Assembly: GCA_037976565.1 (NCBI GenBank) | Contig: CP137667.1 | Coordinates: forward strand, 33,301,420-33,365,419 | DNA from: Mesocentrotus franciscanus | Lineage: Eukaryota; Echinodermata; Echinoidea; Camarodonta; Strongylocentrotidae | DNA length: 64,000 nucleotides | Direction of reading: 5' to 3' | Shown: piece by piece, positions 24,172-39,000 of the stretch | Numbering within the stretch: the stretch's first letter is position 1 | Layout of the letters: the number at the start of each line of letters is the position of its first letter | Position numbers and translations under genes: made by a program | Notes under the pieces: model-generated | What the model saw: only the letters and a program-made list of their open reading frames with translations | Told to the model about the DNA's origin: nothing | Databases searched by the model: none

Positions 24172-24736
24172 TTCCCCTTTAAAGGGATAGTTGAGTTCTT
24201 GTTTAAGACCACATATGCCTTCAAAGTGCATGGTTATTGCTCTTATTCTTATTTAAGACATTTCTAGTGCCCTTTTAGAACCTAAAATTGCTATGAAGGT
24301 AATTCTAGACCCCAAAATATGTGAATTTAGATTGCATACGATCATACCAATTCAGCTCCACTTTTAAAAAAATATGGTGACCGTTAATTAATTAATTAAT
24401 AACAATACACGGGCTGGATGGTTGTGCGTATTACATGTATAACCAACGCCAAAAAGCCAATATTGGCATTGGCTGGAATAAAACGTATAAGGCGCTATCT
24501 CGTTTTTCAATGGCTGGTTCAAAATTCCCGAATATTTGTGGGGCACCACAAATATTAGAAATGGTTATATTTATGGATATTTCAGCCTTCTCTGCACCGA
24601 TTTTCATCAAACAAAGATGATTTTGTCATTTGAATAGTATATTCTTTCAAATTTGACACTCAGTTTTTCATTACCTCACAAAAAAATTATTTTGCGTAGC
24701 GCCCTCTGCAACAAAACTCGACTATCCCTTTAAGCC
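24172..24736. mobile_element. 565-bp inverted-ended element
   Basis: Ends TTAAAGGGATAGTTGAGTTC and, at the right, ACTCGACTATCCCTTTAA. The interior is A+T-rich with no coding potential; a non-autonomous DNA transposon. Confidence 0.7.
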
Positions 24737-24957
24737 TTTTCTTTTTAAATGATGAAGTAATACCCTTCCCATTTCTGTATCGTACAACACAGAGCTCAGT
24801 GAATACCAGTAGGAGTTTCATTGCGTGGCATACCTGAAAGAGCCTGTACCAACCATATCTGATCATTCTATTAATTTGATATAATACTGTTGATGTCAAC
24901 TAATGATCATAAATACCGGAATTTCCGGTGAAACCCAGGCCTGCCAAGTGTCCCGCT

Positions 24958-25020
24958 TTGTGCTGGACAATCCCGCATTCTGGAGACAAAAATCCTGAAA
25001 ATGCGGGATTGTCCAGCATT
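24958..25020. repeat. Short strong hairpin
   Basis: CTGGACAATCCCGCATT and its exact complement AATGCGGGATTGTCCAG are about 25 bases apart. Probably a MITE remnant. Confidence 0.7.
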
Positions 25021-26099
25021 CTGCAATTTCCGTTTAAAGATTTTTAAATTTTTTTATTTTTAAGAAATCTTATCTTTTTCTATAGTCATTAATTAGTCGT
25101 TCAAATACTGCCCAGTTTTGTAAACTAAAGCATTAAAAATCCTTATTTTTAGGCCTCTGAAAGTCCGAATACCCTCTCCTACATGCCTGAAGGTGCTAAA
25201 ACCCATGAGCTCCTGGGGGCTCCACCCCTGGACCCCAGGCCTATATACGGTCCGCTCGCTTTGCTTTAATGGACTTTTGATTACAGTTGTCCCACATTGC
25301 AGTTTGGAAAACTTGGCAGGTCTGGAAACCTGTATATAAAGACCGCTCAAGAGAGACAGGCAGCTTGTCTTTATGTACAGGGTCCTGACCTTTAGTACAG
25401 ATCTCAATGACGAACACCATTTAAGGGAAACAGAAGATGTGGTCTTTATATACAGATGGTTGCTAAAGCAGGGTTGACTTTACTAGGAAACATGGGACAC
25501 AAAATAACAAAATACCTTGGACTTTCCTATTCTGTTTACTCTTAGCCAAAATAAAATGAGGATTTTTTTTCCCCTCTTTTTTGGTGATGGGGGTTACTAA
25601 GTTAATGAACTACATGTACTTATGTAAAACATCTGCATAAAAAGCATTATGATTTCATTTGAACGTATTTGAAAAAACGTGTGCTTATAAATTTTCTACC
25701 AGTGTTATTACAAGTTCATAACAATGAATCTATTCAATGAATGTTTTTCTCTGATTTCTCTTAATAGTTTGTCTTTGAATTTTCAAAAATATGTATTTGA
25801 TATGTATAAATTTGTATGTAAGCAGAATTGGATGCATTTCTGAGACAATTTTAAAAAGCACAAAGCATAAATCATATGTGTTATAATTGTAAAGTTATTT
25901 CTTGAAAAATATTCTGTACACTTTTGAAGAAGTTTTGTTTTTTTGTATTGATGTAAATATGTCAGTTGAAATGTTTGTTGAAAAAAATAAGTGATTGTAC
26001 AGTGAAATGTAAATGAATGAAGACTTAGAAAACAAACAAAACTGTCTCACTTGTCTGCCATGTTGTGTCCTTTTATTTCCCATAAAATGTCCATTCATT

Positions 26100-28561
26100 T
26101 CCCTTAAAATGTCCCTTTATTTCACTTATGACAATTGCTGAGGTAATAACTGCAAGGCCCTCAAAAAGAACAGCTTTAATGCTGATAAGGCTTTCCCCGA
26201 TCAATATTATCATCATCAACATTATTTTCATTACCTTCATCATCATCTTTATCATTTTCATTACCATCAATATTATCATCATCATTTTCATTATCACCAT
26301 CATTATCCTTATCAAATGATAACAATAGTCTCTTTTTTATTAGTATAGCCTCATCAGTATTAATACTTTTCTCTGAATGGAACTGCAATGCCATTATAGG
26401 CCTATTAGTATTATTACCCTGACTTTCGCTGAGCTACCATATATACATGTATAGCTGAAAAGGCAATAGATACAAAGATACAAATCAATCAATTGGACCA
26501 ATGTTGAGTAATTCAGTAAACATTTTATTAACGGATAAAGATTTTTTTCCCATTCAAATCAATTTCACAGCAAATCATAATGGACGGCTTTCATAGCATA
26601 TAGATTCAAACTTTATGCAATTCATTCATGCAATCAAGGTTCATGTAATTTGGTCTCGAAAACACACGGAAAGACTATGGGGTATACATAATACAGCATA
26701 GTATTATCCTATTATATAATCAGGTTTGCATATTTTAAGAATTCAATAGACAAAACCTTCCTTAAATGCATTCTATTTCTTAACCAATGAAATTAAGAGA
26801 TAGAAAATGGGCAATACACATTCAAAGGCAACTTTCCAATACTTTCTTTCAGTTTCCTACTGAAATGAAATACTATATTTCCATCTTCACCTCCTAATTC
26901 TTAGGGCCTATCGTCACTTTGGGGCAAGAAGGGCATTAACTCTGTATCAAGGTATATGAGTTAACGCCCTTCTGGCTCCAAACAGACACTATTATTGTCA
27001 TCAGAGATATTGATCAGAACAAATCCGGGGCAGAACAACGTGTGCAAGTGTGGAATTCATGTTGCATTAAACACAGTCGAACTAAAACACATCTTTCTAG
27101 CCTATGAGCAACTGCAGAATATATGTACCAAGGCAGAAGTATATACATGTACAGCAAATTGCATAGTAATCAACATGGCTTGAGACAGGCCGTTGCCTGC
27201 CTGTAAGAAGGCCGTCAGGGCTACGTATGGTCAATGGCAGTAACAACCTTCTTGTTGGCAAATGACGAGGTACACGTGTCTGTAGAAATTTCCACAAGTA
27301 CAGACCATTTTTAGGATGGAATTATTCTTGGGAACTCCTCGAAATAATGTCAAAGGGAAATTCAATGATGGTACTGGGCTTGTCACTCACTACTATGCTT
27401 CTTAGTCATGTAGCAAAATATGTGCATAGGTGGCCTAGCTGTGACACTTGAGGAAATAAATATAAAAAGGGTTTCTAACTGGATAAGAGCATAAAAGGCT
27501 AATAATTATAGTGAGAGATGAAAGTGACGATTAGTGGTGACAGGATGGAATATCTACATCGATGCAAAACAAAAGTGTCAAGGAAATTCACAATCCATCC
27601 ACATTTCAAATTTCATTTGACAATTCTTACTACAAATAAACTTTCCATTAATACATATAGTACAAAACAAAAATTAAATCTTTAAAATTATAAATATTTA
27701 CATTCCAAAGAAATAGGTGGGTATAAAACATGTACATTGAATAGTATACATTAGGAGGGAGTCAGGTGCATCTACTATAAGCTTCAGATATGATACATAT
27801 GAAAATGATCTTTGTATGAACAATTTTGGGAATGTAATGATCTTCTATACAAATGTAATGTACATTTATACAAATAATTCTTAGTAAGGATTATAGCCGG
27901 GAGCTTTGACTTCCACCTTCGATATAGCTTATCCTGATTTGAAAAGTTTATTCAAGAGCGTAACGTCAAGACAAAAATGTATCAGAACACACTCCACTTT
28001 TTTCCAATCTTCAGAAGACTAAATTGCATAGACACTTCTCGTATAATAAACTTAATTCTGCGTGTATAAACAAAATCAAAAGTACACTTACATATGTACA
28101 TGTATATATATTCAGATAGGAAATTCAGGTTTAGATATATATCACAATGTTATAAAACGTAAATACATTTACAATATATACATAAATTTGTCATCATAAC
28201 TTTGTTAAAACCACTTCATTTCAATCTCTGTATTTACATATATATCAGTAGATTGTATTTTAAATTTACATGTTTGTATCATTTCAACGTTTTTTTCTCA
28301 TACTTCTAAGAATAAAATTTGAATTTCAATATCACACCTTTTTCATATTTTCATATTAGTATAAGCTTTGTTATTTTATGAACATAAACTGACATAAAAA
28401 TTCTTATGTTACTTGATCATTTGTCTCACCTGAGCTCTAGCTGGGCTTACACATTCCATAATATCATCCGATAGGCAATCATCATCAAACAATCATCATC
28501 AAATATGCTAACTTCTTAGATGTGGTGGGTAGCATAGGGAAGAAAACAGCTCGGTCATGCC
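26100..28561. other. Gap between convergent KAT7 and dynein genes
   Basis: Includes an ATC/AAT microsatellite (26195-26310), a hairpin at 26925-26985 and A+T-rich sequence likely covering the dynein 3' UTR. I see no coding exon. Confidence 0.5.
26925..26985. repeat. Short hairpin repeat, family C, copy 1
   Basis: AGAAGGGCATTAACTC ... GAGTTAACGCCCTTCT. Related hairpins: 30208-30268 (GGCATTAACTCTGTAT...GAGTTAATGTCC) and 38222-38285. Confidence 0.75.
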
Positions 28562-30042
28562 CTAATAATCTGGATCGTCCTTGTTGAAGACGCTTCTCTG
28601 GTCAGAAGCTCTACTTGCTGATATGCCTCTGCTAGCCCTACCCTGACTACTGACTCTACCATGGCTAGCAGCGGACTCGACATCCTTAGATCTCGTCTTG
28701 CCCTCTTCATCACTGCTTCCATCACCTACAATTGCTTCAATGGCTTGCTCAAAGAAGTTCAGAGACTCCTTGGATCCGTGATGTTCTTTCTTGTCTTCAG
28801 AGGCCTCTCCGTTTGAAGGGAACTTGTCCCTCTCCTCGTCTTCGTTCTTATCAGACTTGACGGATCCAGCTGACTTGGCGGATCTCCTGGAGTTACCGCT
28901 TCCAGGCCGTCCAGATTTCCTGGAGCCGCTGCTCGGAGGTCTGGGTTGGAGTTCCTTGCTTTGGTTTGGACTGGCATCGCCATTGACTGAATCTCTTCCT
29001 TCTGACTTGCTCGACTCTGCCGATGATGCCCGATCTTTGCTGGTCTTTGGTAGACTCTTCCTGGATCCACCACTCCCAGTCCTCCTTGACCCTTTGTCCG
29101 AAGCATAAATGTCTCCAGCAGCCTTGAGGCTTTTCCTTGAGGCTTTGTCTTCATCCTTCTTTGAAGACTTCTTAGACTGAGGGCTTGTCTTTGAGCCACT
29201 AACATCATCCTTGGGTTTTACACTATGTCTGGATCCATTCTGGCTTCCATATGGAGAGTTTCGTGCATCTCCACCTGTCCTTGACTGCACACTCTTCTGA
29301 GATGCTGTATCTAAGAAGTCTTCTTTATCCCTCTTAGGTTCCTTCTTCTCTTCCTCTTCATGATCAGAGTACTTACTATCATCCTCCTCATCTGAGTATT
29401 TCCTGACATCCTCATCCTTAGCAGAAGCACTTGAAGCCCTTGAAGAATGCCGGGAACTCCTGGTGGACGATCTCTCACTCGCTCCATCATAATCATCCTC
29501 AGAGTCTGCATCACCCACATCATTATTAGCATTCTCATTGTCCAGCTCATCCTGCTCAACAGGGTCGGCATTCTTGTTATCGTTGCGAGAACTTGAGAGG
29601 TTTCTATAGTCGAAGGTGGACTTGAGATGTCTTTGCCTCTCCTGCTCAATGGACCTTGCAGTCAGCATCAGCTCAGCGTTTTCTTCCAACTCAAAGGCAT
29701 CATCCAGCTGTACTCCCTCCTCCTCCTCCTCTTCTTCTAGGACTGTATCCCGTTTCTTCTCTTCATCTTCGTCCTTCTCCTCAATGGTTACCTTCTTCTC
29801 GGACCTCGCTGACTGTCTACTGTTGGATGGTCGGCTCATCGCAGAGTGCCTGGAACCTGAGCCGGCCCTGAGGCCGGTAGCGCTACCAGGTTTGCTCCCT
29901 ATGGACCGGCGAGAGGCTTCGGATGGAGCACCCCGCTCGCTTGTTCCGTCTTCACTGTGCTTCACCGCTGCCTCCTCAATGGTTCTTACCGAGTGCTGCA
30001 TGGAAGGCTGTGGCCATTTCCTGGCTCCATTCACAGGTGCTT
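28562..30042 (-). CDS. DNHD1: Last dynein exon encoding a long low-complexity C-terminal tail
   Basis: A single 1,481-bp exon adds about 492 residues after the normal dynein end (WTMAGTALIL plus a few residues). The tail is dominated by Ser, Lys, Arg, Glu and Asp, with runs such as EEEEEEE and many RxS/SRxS motifs, and ends DPDY-stop. It is predicted disordered and probably phosphorylated (inference). The acceptor at 30042 follows a pyrimidine-containing tract and keeps phase 1. Antisense open frames here are composition shadows. Most dynein heavy chains end soon after the C-terminal domain. Confidence 0.8.
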
Positions 30043-33000
30043 CTGTAGATTCAATGTAGAAATAAAATTCATGTAGATTTAGGCAATGTATTTGCATGAT
30101 TGCACATATCATCAACCGGCTGATATAGAATCCTTGCAAAATACACTTTCAAACAATGCAAATAATCCCATAATTTCAGAACCTGTGTTAGAAATTGTAA
30201 TCCTCTGTTTGGAGCCTGAAAGGCATTAACTCTGTATAAAAGTATGAGTTAATGTCCTTCAGGCTTCTGGCTTCGAATAGACAAAATGAACATTATTTGA
30301 TATTTTTTGCAAGTTGTTTATTTCTTTATGGACAAATCTAAGGAATTCTGTCATATGCATTACTGATACAACCCCAAGCTTTCAGTTCATGGGATGATTG
30401 TATAAAATTCACTTCTGTTACCTTGATCAATACAAATATCAATGAAACTAGTACATCAGGGGGGTGTTTCACAAAGACTAAGATCGACTTTAAGTTGGAC
30501 TTAACTATGGCAGGCCGTTCATGCCACTGTTTGCTCTCACCATTTACTGGCATTGGTCTCTCAAGAGACGTAGAAATCATGGTCACAAATCTACAGAATT
30601 TACATTTTTTGATAATTCATTATTGAAGGAAAAAATAGTAACAAAAGATCATAATTGAGAGACCAATGGCAAGAGCAACCAGTGGCATGAACAGCCTGCC
30701 ATAGTTAAGTCTAACTTATAAAGTCAATCTTAGCCTTTGTGAAACACTCCCCTGATGTTCATTATGTTCCTGGCACGGGAGACGAAATGATATACCTTCC
30801 ACTATAGTCTCCATGAGAGAAAACTCACAGCTGTTTAACAGCATTATGAAACCGAATATTACAAGAAACACACAGAAAAGACATTCAGCTCCTAATACAT
30901 AAACTGAAAGATGCACAGATGGAGCAATTACGGTTAAGAAAGTGAGAGCAGTAGTACGCACCTGGATCCAGAATAAGAGCTGTCCCTGCCATTGTCCACT
31001 GTTCTACAGGCAGAGGGCATGCGAGATCAAGGGTGAATACACATACCTGATAAAAATAAAAGAAATAAATCAAATTAAATTGAAAATAAAACAAATATAA
31101 TAGTACTTTACTCATGGTACAATCTAAGAATAATGCATTGTAAATGGAACAATGAAGTATTTTTTCAGTTTTTACTTTGAAAGCATGAACAAGATTTGGG
31201 AAGCTAAAATACTTAAGGGTTTCAAAGGATTAAAGAAAAGGTTGAGTTCTGTATAAAGGTGAAACATAATTTGTGAACTTACTCACTCTTTTTGTGTCGT
31301 TTTTGATATATATATATATATATCCCCTGAAAAGGATGACTCTTCAAATGTCCTCATATTCAAAATAATATTAATATTATTACTAATAACTGAAGTGTTT
31401 GGACCAACTGTTCAAAACACATGTGTGTGTAGTCCCATATACCCATTTTGTGTGCAATGCATGTGCTTTACAGCGAGATTGAGTCAATTTCTTATATACC
31501 ATTTTGATGATTCCAAGTCTTCCGTACACACCCATTATTATGTACTACGTAATCACTCTTTCCTAACTGCTACCGGACAGTTTCTTTCCGAATGTAATTC
31601 CAAGACCATGCAGGGCACCGTTGCATATATTAAAACTTAGCATTTTATGGTAACTTCCATGGAAACCTTGGTTTGATTGGCTCAGTGCTGAGCATGCAAT
31701 GTTGCCATGATGGTAGTTAATATTGATGGCAAAGTAATTACCATCAGTGGTAAGTCTTATGCAACAGGGCCCAGTACTCTAGTTTATCTTTGAATAACTG
31801 ATGGTACTGACACTTCCAAGAAGACCCACCTGTCTTGACTGATTCAAGAAGACTGGACACTGATAGACACCAAGCTGCGGACGTTGCTTCTCATCTTCTA
31901 CGTTCTCTCCTGCATCAGAAGAGGGCTGCTGTTGACTTACATGGTCGTTGTCGGACTCGGAGCTCCGAGCAGTCTCTGGTTCTTGATCAACAAGTATTGG
32001 TCGGATGTACATGCCGGGCATGGCTGAGAGTGAGGAGCTGGAAGGAAAGATGTATGGGCAAAGAATGGACATTGAAACATGACCTGACTAATAACTCTTC
32101 CACTCCAACTAAATTTCTTTTTTTTGTTAAAGCAAATCATCCTTATGGTTCAGATCTCTACAGTTTTAGGTCATGACAAACATGACCGAAATTTGTGTTC
32201 ACCTCCTTCTGCAAAGCACACAACAACATATTTAAAGATAATAGCTATATGTACATATTACAAAATTGACAAAGAAAACGTGCTTCATGTCGCTGTAATC
32301 TGATAGAAGGGGTTTGGGTGGTAATCAGACATTTACTTGAGCAACGTTTGCTCAGGGCTTTATTATGTCAAGGTCTAGGTTTTAGGCTTGGGGTTTTAGG
32401 TCATGCATGGTTATGACTGGGGTTGGGTTATAGGATTTGGCTAACAGTCAGGTATAGTATTAGATCCTTTGTGGAAGTTTAAGAATGTTACTTATTGTTA
32501 TGAATTGACAAGCAAGTACTACTGCCATCAGAGCATGTGTCCTACAATCGTTACAGGCTTACCTTGCCGCTGCTAAACAGCCATGTTCTAGGTCCCACCT
32601 AGCTCCGTCAAGATACACTCCTCTGATATACATGCCCCCAAGATGGATGATGTCAAAGCTATCTTCGTTCAGAGAGCGGGATACCTCGCACGAGATACCA
32701 ACCTGAAACACAATAAGGAATGGATTATAAGTGCTGTTGAATGCACCATGAAACACAGGTACATGAACACATGTATATATAAAATAACGCATGATGAGCA
32801 TAACAACCTCAGAACTGCCATTACTGGTATTTTTCATGGAAACCTTGATTTGATTGGCTTTTGAGTAATGTTATTGCCATGGCCGTAGATGATATTCATC
32901 GCAAAGCTACCATCAATCATTCAGTGCCAAAACATGTTCATTGATTGTGTCGACACAATGTTTTCTCAGTCATAATTGACTATGAGATTATACTCTGAAC

Positions 33001-36000
33001 ACTGCTTCCAATCAAACTAAACTATAAGAACTCAATTACCTCTGACATAAGACAGCCAGCGAGGGCAGCCTTCTCCTGTCGTAGTGAAGTGATGACGGCC
33101 GTTGGGTTGACCAATCCTCCCATCCAGACAGACAGGAGATGTCCCCTGGGTTCGGTCTGGATGGGGGCGATGTCAGGGGCAGAGCGGGGCACCTTGCCTT
33201 CCTTGATCCACGCCTGCATCTGGTCATGGCGCTTCTTCAGGTCTATGGGTGAGATATCATAATAATAACAGGTCCATTTATATAGTGCAGCTACTAAATG
33301 AATGTACTCTACTGCCCTTCATACAAAAGCATCATATTATTACCCCGGCTGTAACTGGGCCATCATAATAAGGACCTAAAGCATTCAAGGAATTTCTTCC
33401 TACCGGGTACCCATTTACTTCTCCTGGGTGGAGAGTGGCAAATGTAGATTAATGTCTTGCCAAAGGACACAAGTGCCGTAGCGGGACTCGAACCATGCGA
33501 TCCATGGTCCAGTGACGTATTCACTAGAACATGACACCTCTACATTGACATGGAGTATGCAAAATATTCAAAAGAGGGATACCTGCTGATTTCATTTAAT
33601 GAACAAAGACTCGACATGTTGAAGTTCCATAAGTGCTGTGCAACATTAAGCCTGAAATTGGGCTATGGCCTGGAAACTGGCATCTCTGGAAAATTGCATA
33701 AAGCACAATGAATCAACACTTTTGTTGTACAATTGTATATGTGATGATTTTTTTTCATACTTGGTAGTGGCCTAATAATATATCTTACCTGCGACCCATG
33801 AGATGAGCGTATGCCCACTGGGCTGTCTGTTGGGATGAACCCAGCTGGCCGGTACAGCATCCCGCTGGAGGGCCATGGCTAGATGTCTGATAGATGGCTT
33901 CATGGCGTACTGACCCTGCAGCATGCAGCACTCAACCTCATGGAGACTCTGATTGACGTGGCACAACAAGGAGTTGTACCAGTGACACTCCTACATAAAG
34001 AGAATTGAATAGATGTAGTAACAATAATGATAATGATTTTGTTTAGGCAGGGAAGCCTCATCAGAAATATTGGTGTTCTTCCCGAGGTCCCTGCAACTAT
34101 TATTACCCTAGCAATTGCAAGGTACTCATTTAAACTTGGGTGGATAGAGTGGCGATTGTAGATTAAGGTCATGCCTGGTGCCTGGCTGGGATTCAAATCT
34201 TCAACCCTTGCATTGAGAGTCAAGTGAATGTACAACAACACCGGCCACAACACCTCCTGTATGCATGCATTACATGCACCTTACTTGATAGCTATTGTTA
34301 TGATGCAAGATAAGATCCGCGTACTAATATCTGTATAAGTGCTATCGATAACTATCATAATAATCCATTGCCTTGGCTAAATTCATATAGAGTACAAGTA
34401 AAAACATGCATCCAACTATGGAAGGATTAGCTTACACTCTGCTTACGGAAAAAGAATTTTCATTTACCCTACACATCAAAGTACTCTGGATGATACAGAT
34501 ACAGAAACCAATTTCAGTTGATCCATTGGTTAATACTTACAAAAATACTTGATCAAGGCAAAGTTTTGTTATAGATAGAATCAGACTAAATAAGAAAAAG
34601 TACAACTGCAGATTATAGTCATCTAACCTACCTGAAGTAGTACAAAGCCAATGCTCTGAGGCATCTCCACACTGGCCACACTCAACAAACTCATGAGCGA
34701 AGGCGCATGGTACGGGAACGTGTACTTCTCCGCCTCGTTGATGATGTGAATGGGCAGTTCGCCCAGGTCGACAATAGAGGGCAACCTCTCCGTGATGGAG
34801 TCAATGGCGTTGGAGATCTTGGTGGAGTTGAACTGCGGTTGGGAGGGTACGTTGGATGATCCCCTGGGGCCGGAGTGCTGGATCTCGTACAGGTTGTCAA
34901 GGTACATCAAGAAGTCAAGACCACTGGGAACAAAAATGAAATATAATGAAATAAAATAACAATCGTAAGAACAGCATGATAATTATGTTACTATAGTATT
35001 AACACTACAAAATAACATTAAAACATCATGGCATTTTCACTGAACAGAAAACTGTCACTGGTTTGTAAAAACACTTGATAATCATGAAGACCATTATTAA
35101 AGTCCATATTTCATCCACATGCATTACAGAAGGGAGATTTTTGAAAAATACTGTTACACCACAAAGCTGAAACATGAATAAATGCATATTTGGAAACCTT
35201 TAGACAATATTTTTTCCCAAGGCTTGATGCAGGCCCTCTTTATTTCTTTTATCAGTGATAAATATGAAGAAAAAAATAGATGAATAAATGGTTCATGATT
35301 GAGTAAAGAACATTTTCCAAACAAATAATCTCATGTGAGCCTTGTTTCTATTCACCACACATTGTCTAACAGCACTTTAAATGCTTTGAATGCTCTCTTA
35401 TTTTTCTGCTAGGAATGATACAGAACTCATTAGAAAATGTTCCCCCCCCCCCTCCACAAGTCCTCTCTATGTTCACACATGTCTAATTTGTCTTTCACAA
35501 ACAGACGTTTGTTCACATACCTTGCTTTATTAACAAGTTTCTTAACTCCATCATCCAGGCTCAGTGCCTCCGTGGTGCCAATCTCCTCATCCCACTTCTC
35601 CTCCAGCCATCCAGCATAGTCCGTGGCATCCACGTTGGCCGGAGGGGTCGGCACGGTAACAGAGCCCAGGACCAGCTGGCTACCAGAGCGACCGGTAGCG
35701 GTGAGGATGTGACTGACGATGGTGGTCAGGTAAAGATAGTCCCAGGGATCGGTCAGCATGTTCCCATAGACAACCTGCATCAAATAATACGATAGGAACA
35801 GTATGCTTAGAGATGGCTTATTCTTAAAATGAGGGTCAGTGTAAACACTTCTTAAACACAGGCCACATATACCACTGAATTCATAAATGGCATTTCTGTA
35901 CATCTAATGACATGCTGGTGTTGACATAAATAAGTTATTCAAGGAAACTGAAGTCATATTTCAATTGTTTTAGGTTATAAAATCTTTGAAAAAATGATAA

Positions 36001-39000
36001 AGATAGTCAAAGACAAGCACTTAAAATTTCAGACTAACAAATTGTCATATAATTTCAATATGTGAATTCTATTGACAAACTATTAGCATTTTCGATGTTC
36101 TCTGTAGGTGTCAATAGTGCGATTGTCAACATGTGAAACCTCAATGTAATGGTGTTACAAAAAGTTTTGAGAATGCTCATACTTCGTTCATGTAGGTCAG
36201 TTTCTTTAATAAGATGTTGAGCTCTCCAGTTGTTTAAACAAATACCATCAGGCACACCAATAATGCAATTTGTAAAAGTGGAGAACAAATTGACATGAAT
36301 TCTACATGGAATAAATCAAAGACGAATCATTACCTCAGAGATGAGACCACTAAGCTCTGCCAAACTATCGCTCCCAGCTTGACCTCCCTCTTCCTTGAAC
36401 CTTGACCCTAGGATGACCTCTAGGCTGTGATTGACCTGGACCTTGCTGAATGCCTGGTACTGGGACAGACCTCGAGCACCGTACATCTGACGAGCGTACA
36501 GGACTGCATGGATGACGCAGGCTCCGTACACCACGCCTCGGAGGGCAGTGCTCTGATCGGCCAAGGCTTGCCAGGTGGAGGGGTCGACGGACTTTAGGGC
36601 AGCGATAGTAGCTGTTTGGAAGGGTTAATATGATAATAATGAAACTGATTAATGCAGGATAGATTGCAGAGTTGATTCCTTTTCAAATATATTGTAAAAT
36701 AGAAAGTAATGTAAAAGACCTTAAATCAGAAAAACACAATAAGAATTTTTTTTTTTTAAATATAATTATGTTACAACAGAAAATGTGTATTTTAACATGA
36801 TGATTATAATAGACACACGTATATCCACACTGCAGAAGAAATCTATTCAAATTGAAATCAAACCAAACGTAGCTAGACAGATAATAATATTCAAGGTTCA
36901 GTAAAAGGAAATATTCAGAAGTGTGACACTATCCTTCTGCTTGCCCAACTGTCCAAGGATAATTTCAATTTACTTGCTATCTACATGTACCTAACTCTTT
37001 ATTATTTTTTTAATACATACATTTGTGCCAGTTAACCTGACAAAATCTATTGAACTACCCTGAGGGCTACATGTATTAACAACTTACACTACCACTACTT
37101 CTACTATCAGAGTATAGACTGACCTGTCTTGAGTATATCATCCTGCGAGAGAGTAACCACCTCCATGTTGGTGGAGCCATCCTGCTCGTTCAACAGATGA
37201 GGACCGATCACGTCCCAGGAGATGATGCGTACTGACTGGAGAAGGTCATCAGGGAGACGATCCGAGGGTTCAGAGGTCAACCAGATGCAGAAGCGGGATT
37301 GGCTGTTGGCTGCTATGGGGTTCAGTCCCAATGCGCCTAGTGAAATAAAACAGTAGGATTTGATAGTAATCGAGGAGAAGATTTCATATTACATAACTCG
37401 CCAAATTGATCATTCTTGTGATTGAAACAATGTGGAATCTCTGTGAGCATTCTTATTGATCGAGGTACTTTCTACTAACTAAATCATTACAAATAGAGAA
37501 TTTTAATGAAAACCTAAATTAAGCACATCTAACATAGAAGACTAAACTTGCTTGCAACCAAGAACCTTTCTTTATTCCACCTGGTTTTAGATAAATAGAT
37601 AGCATCCTACATTCCACCTGGTTTAAATAGATAAACAGAATGCATTCTGAAGATGATAGGTACAACCTATCGAAACGTAGAGATAGAGCATGAATGGGCC
37701 CTATTCGGGCCCTTTATCTCAAAACAGAGATAAACAGATATAATAACTTGTAAGCACTGGTCAGGGAGTCATAACTCTCAACCTCTTAATTGAAAGGCAC
37801 CTGAATGCACCCCACACCACAACAAACAAGAAGAATATCGCCTTATTACCTCCTGTGTTTCCAACCCTGATGAGTTGCCCCTTCAGGTTAGAGAGGAAGA
37901 GATTGGAGGCAAGATGAAGATCCTCTATCACTAACCAACCGTCCTTGTCGGCAATCGCATCTATTGCCATGGCAACCTGCTGTTCCGTGCCTTCGTTGAT
38001 GGCAATTCGCTCATAAGGGATGCTCTTTTTCTGAATAATAAAAATAATCGTAAAGGAAGAAATGGTTAAAGTTGAATGATTTTGTGAAATCGACAAGCAA
38101 AACTCAAATACTTTTTCAAATACATATAAATATTAAATTCTCTCTTGAAAGAATTAAACATGTTTACTGAAATGTTTATATTGGGGCCGAAAGACAAATT
38201 TGCTAAAGTTTACATATCTGCTGAGACCAAAAGGTGCATTAACTCCGTTAAGTAAAGTATACAAGTTAATGCCCACCGGTACCTACCTCTCAAAAGACAT
38301 TTGTGAAATTAGAGTATCAATGAAGACCTACACATACATGTATGAAAAGGAATATGTTACGTGAGAGAGAATGAATATGCTTGACATGATCAAAGGCAGT
38401 TGAGACTAAATTAAAGAGCAGGGACAGAGGTCAAAAGAAATGATATAGGATCTCAATGACAACACGTTCGGCCAAGATTACATTCCCTGCACCCCTACCT
38501 GTGCATAAGTCTGCAGGATATCCACTGGCCTTGTGCTAGACTTGAGCTCACTGGGTAGCCTCTTGTTCCCTCCCGCTGGTGACGGCGGCATCAAGACCAT
38601 AACCGCCAGGGAGCGGGTAGCACTACCCAGAATGCTTCCGACGGCAGACGGCAGGGGCTTGACGCAGGTCAAGTGGCGCTGGACGTAACGGGAGGCAGCG
38701 GCAGGGAACCGGTCCGGGCGGAGCAGGCGCAAGAGGATGAGCTGGTGGAACTCGTTGAGACTGCCGAGGTCAGGACTGCTCTGGGGGGAAGTCTGGCCTT
38801 GCTCGTCTACTGGTCTCTCTTCACCTTTATACCAAAAATAAAAAAATTATAGTAAAGACAGTTCTATGCCAGAAATCTCAGAAAATACTGATGATGATCG
38901 ATATCAACATTATCAACATCATCATCTTTTTCATCGTCTTTATAACCATTATGGTCACAATTACTTCATCATCATCCTCCTCCTCAACACCTCCATTATT

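Larger units (their letters stand above)
22649..26100 (+). other. KAT7 3' flank / probable 3' UTR
   Basis: No coding exon seen. It holds the stop-derived array, two inverted-ended elements (23229-23697, 24172-24736) and a hairpin near 24960. Poly(A) signals such as AATAAA occur (for example near 25543), but I cannot pick the true end. Confidence 0.5.

Noticed and set aside
28791..30059. Open frames antisense to the dynein tail exon
   Set aside because: Ser/Leu-rich shadows of the low-complexity coding strand.
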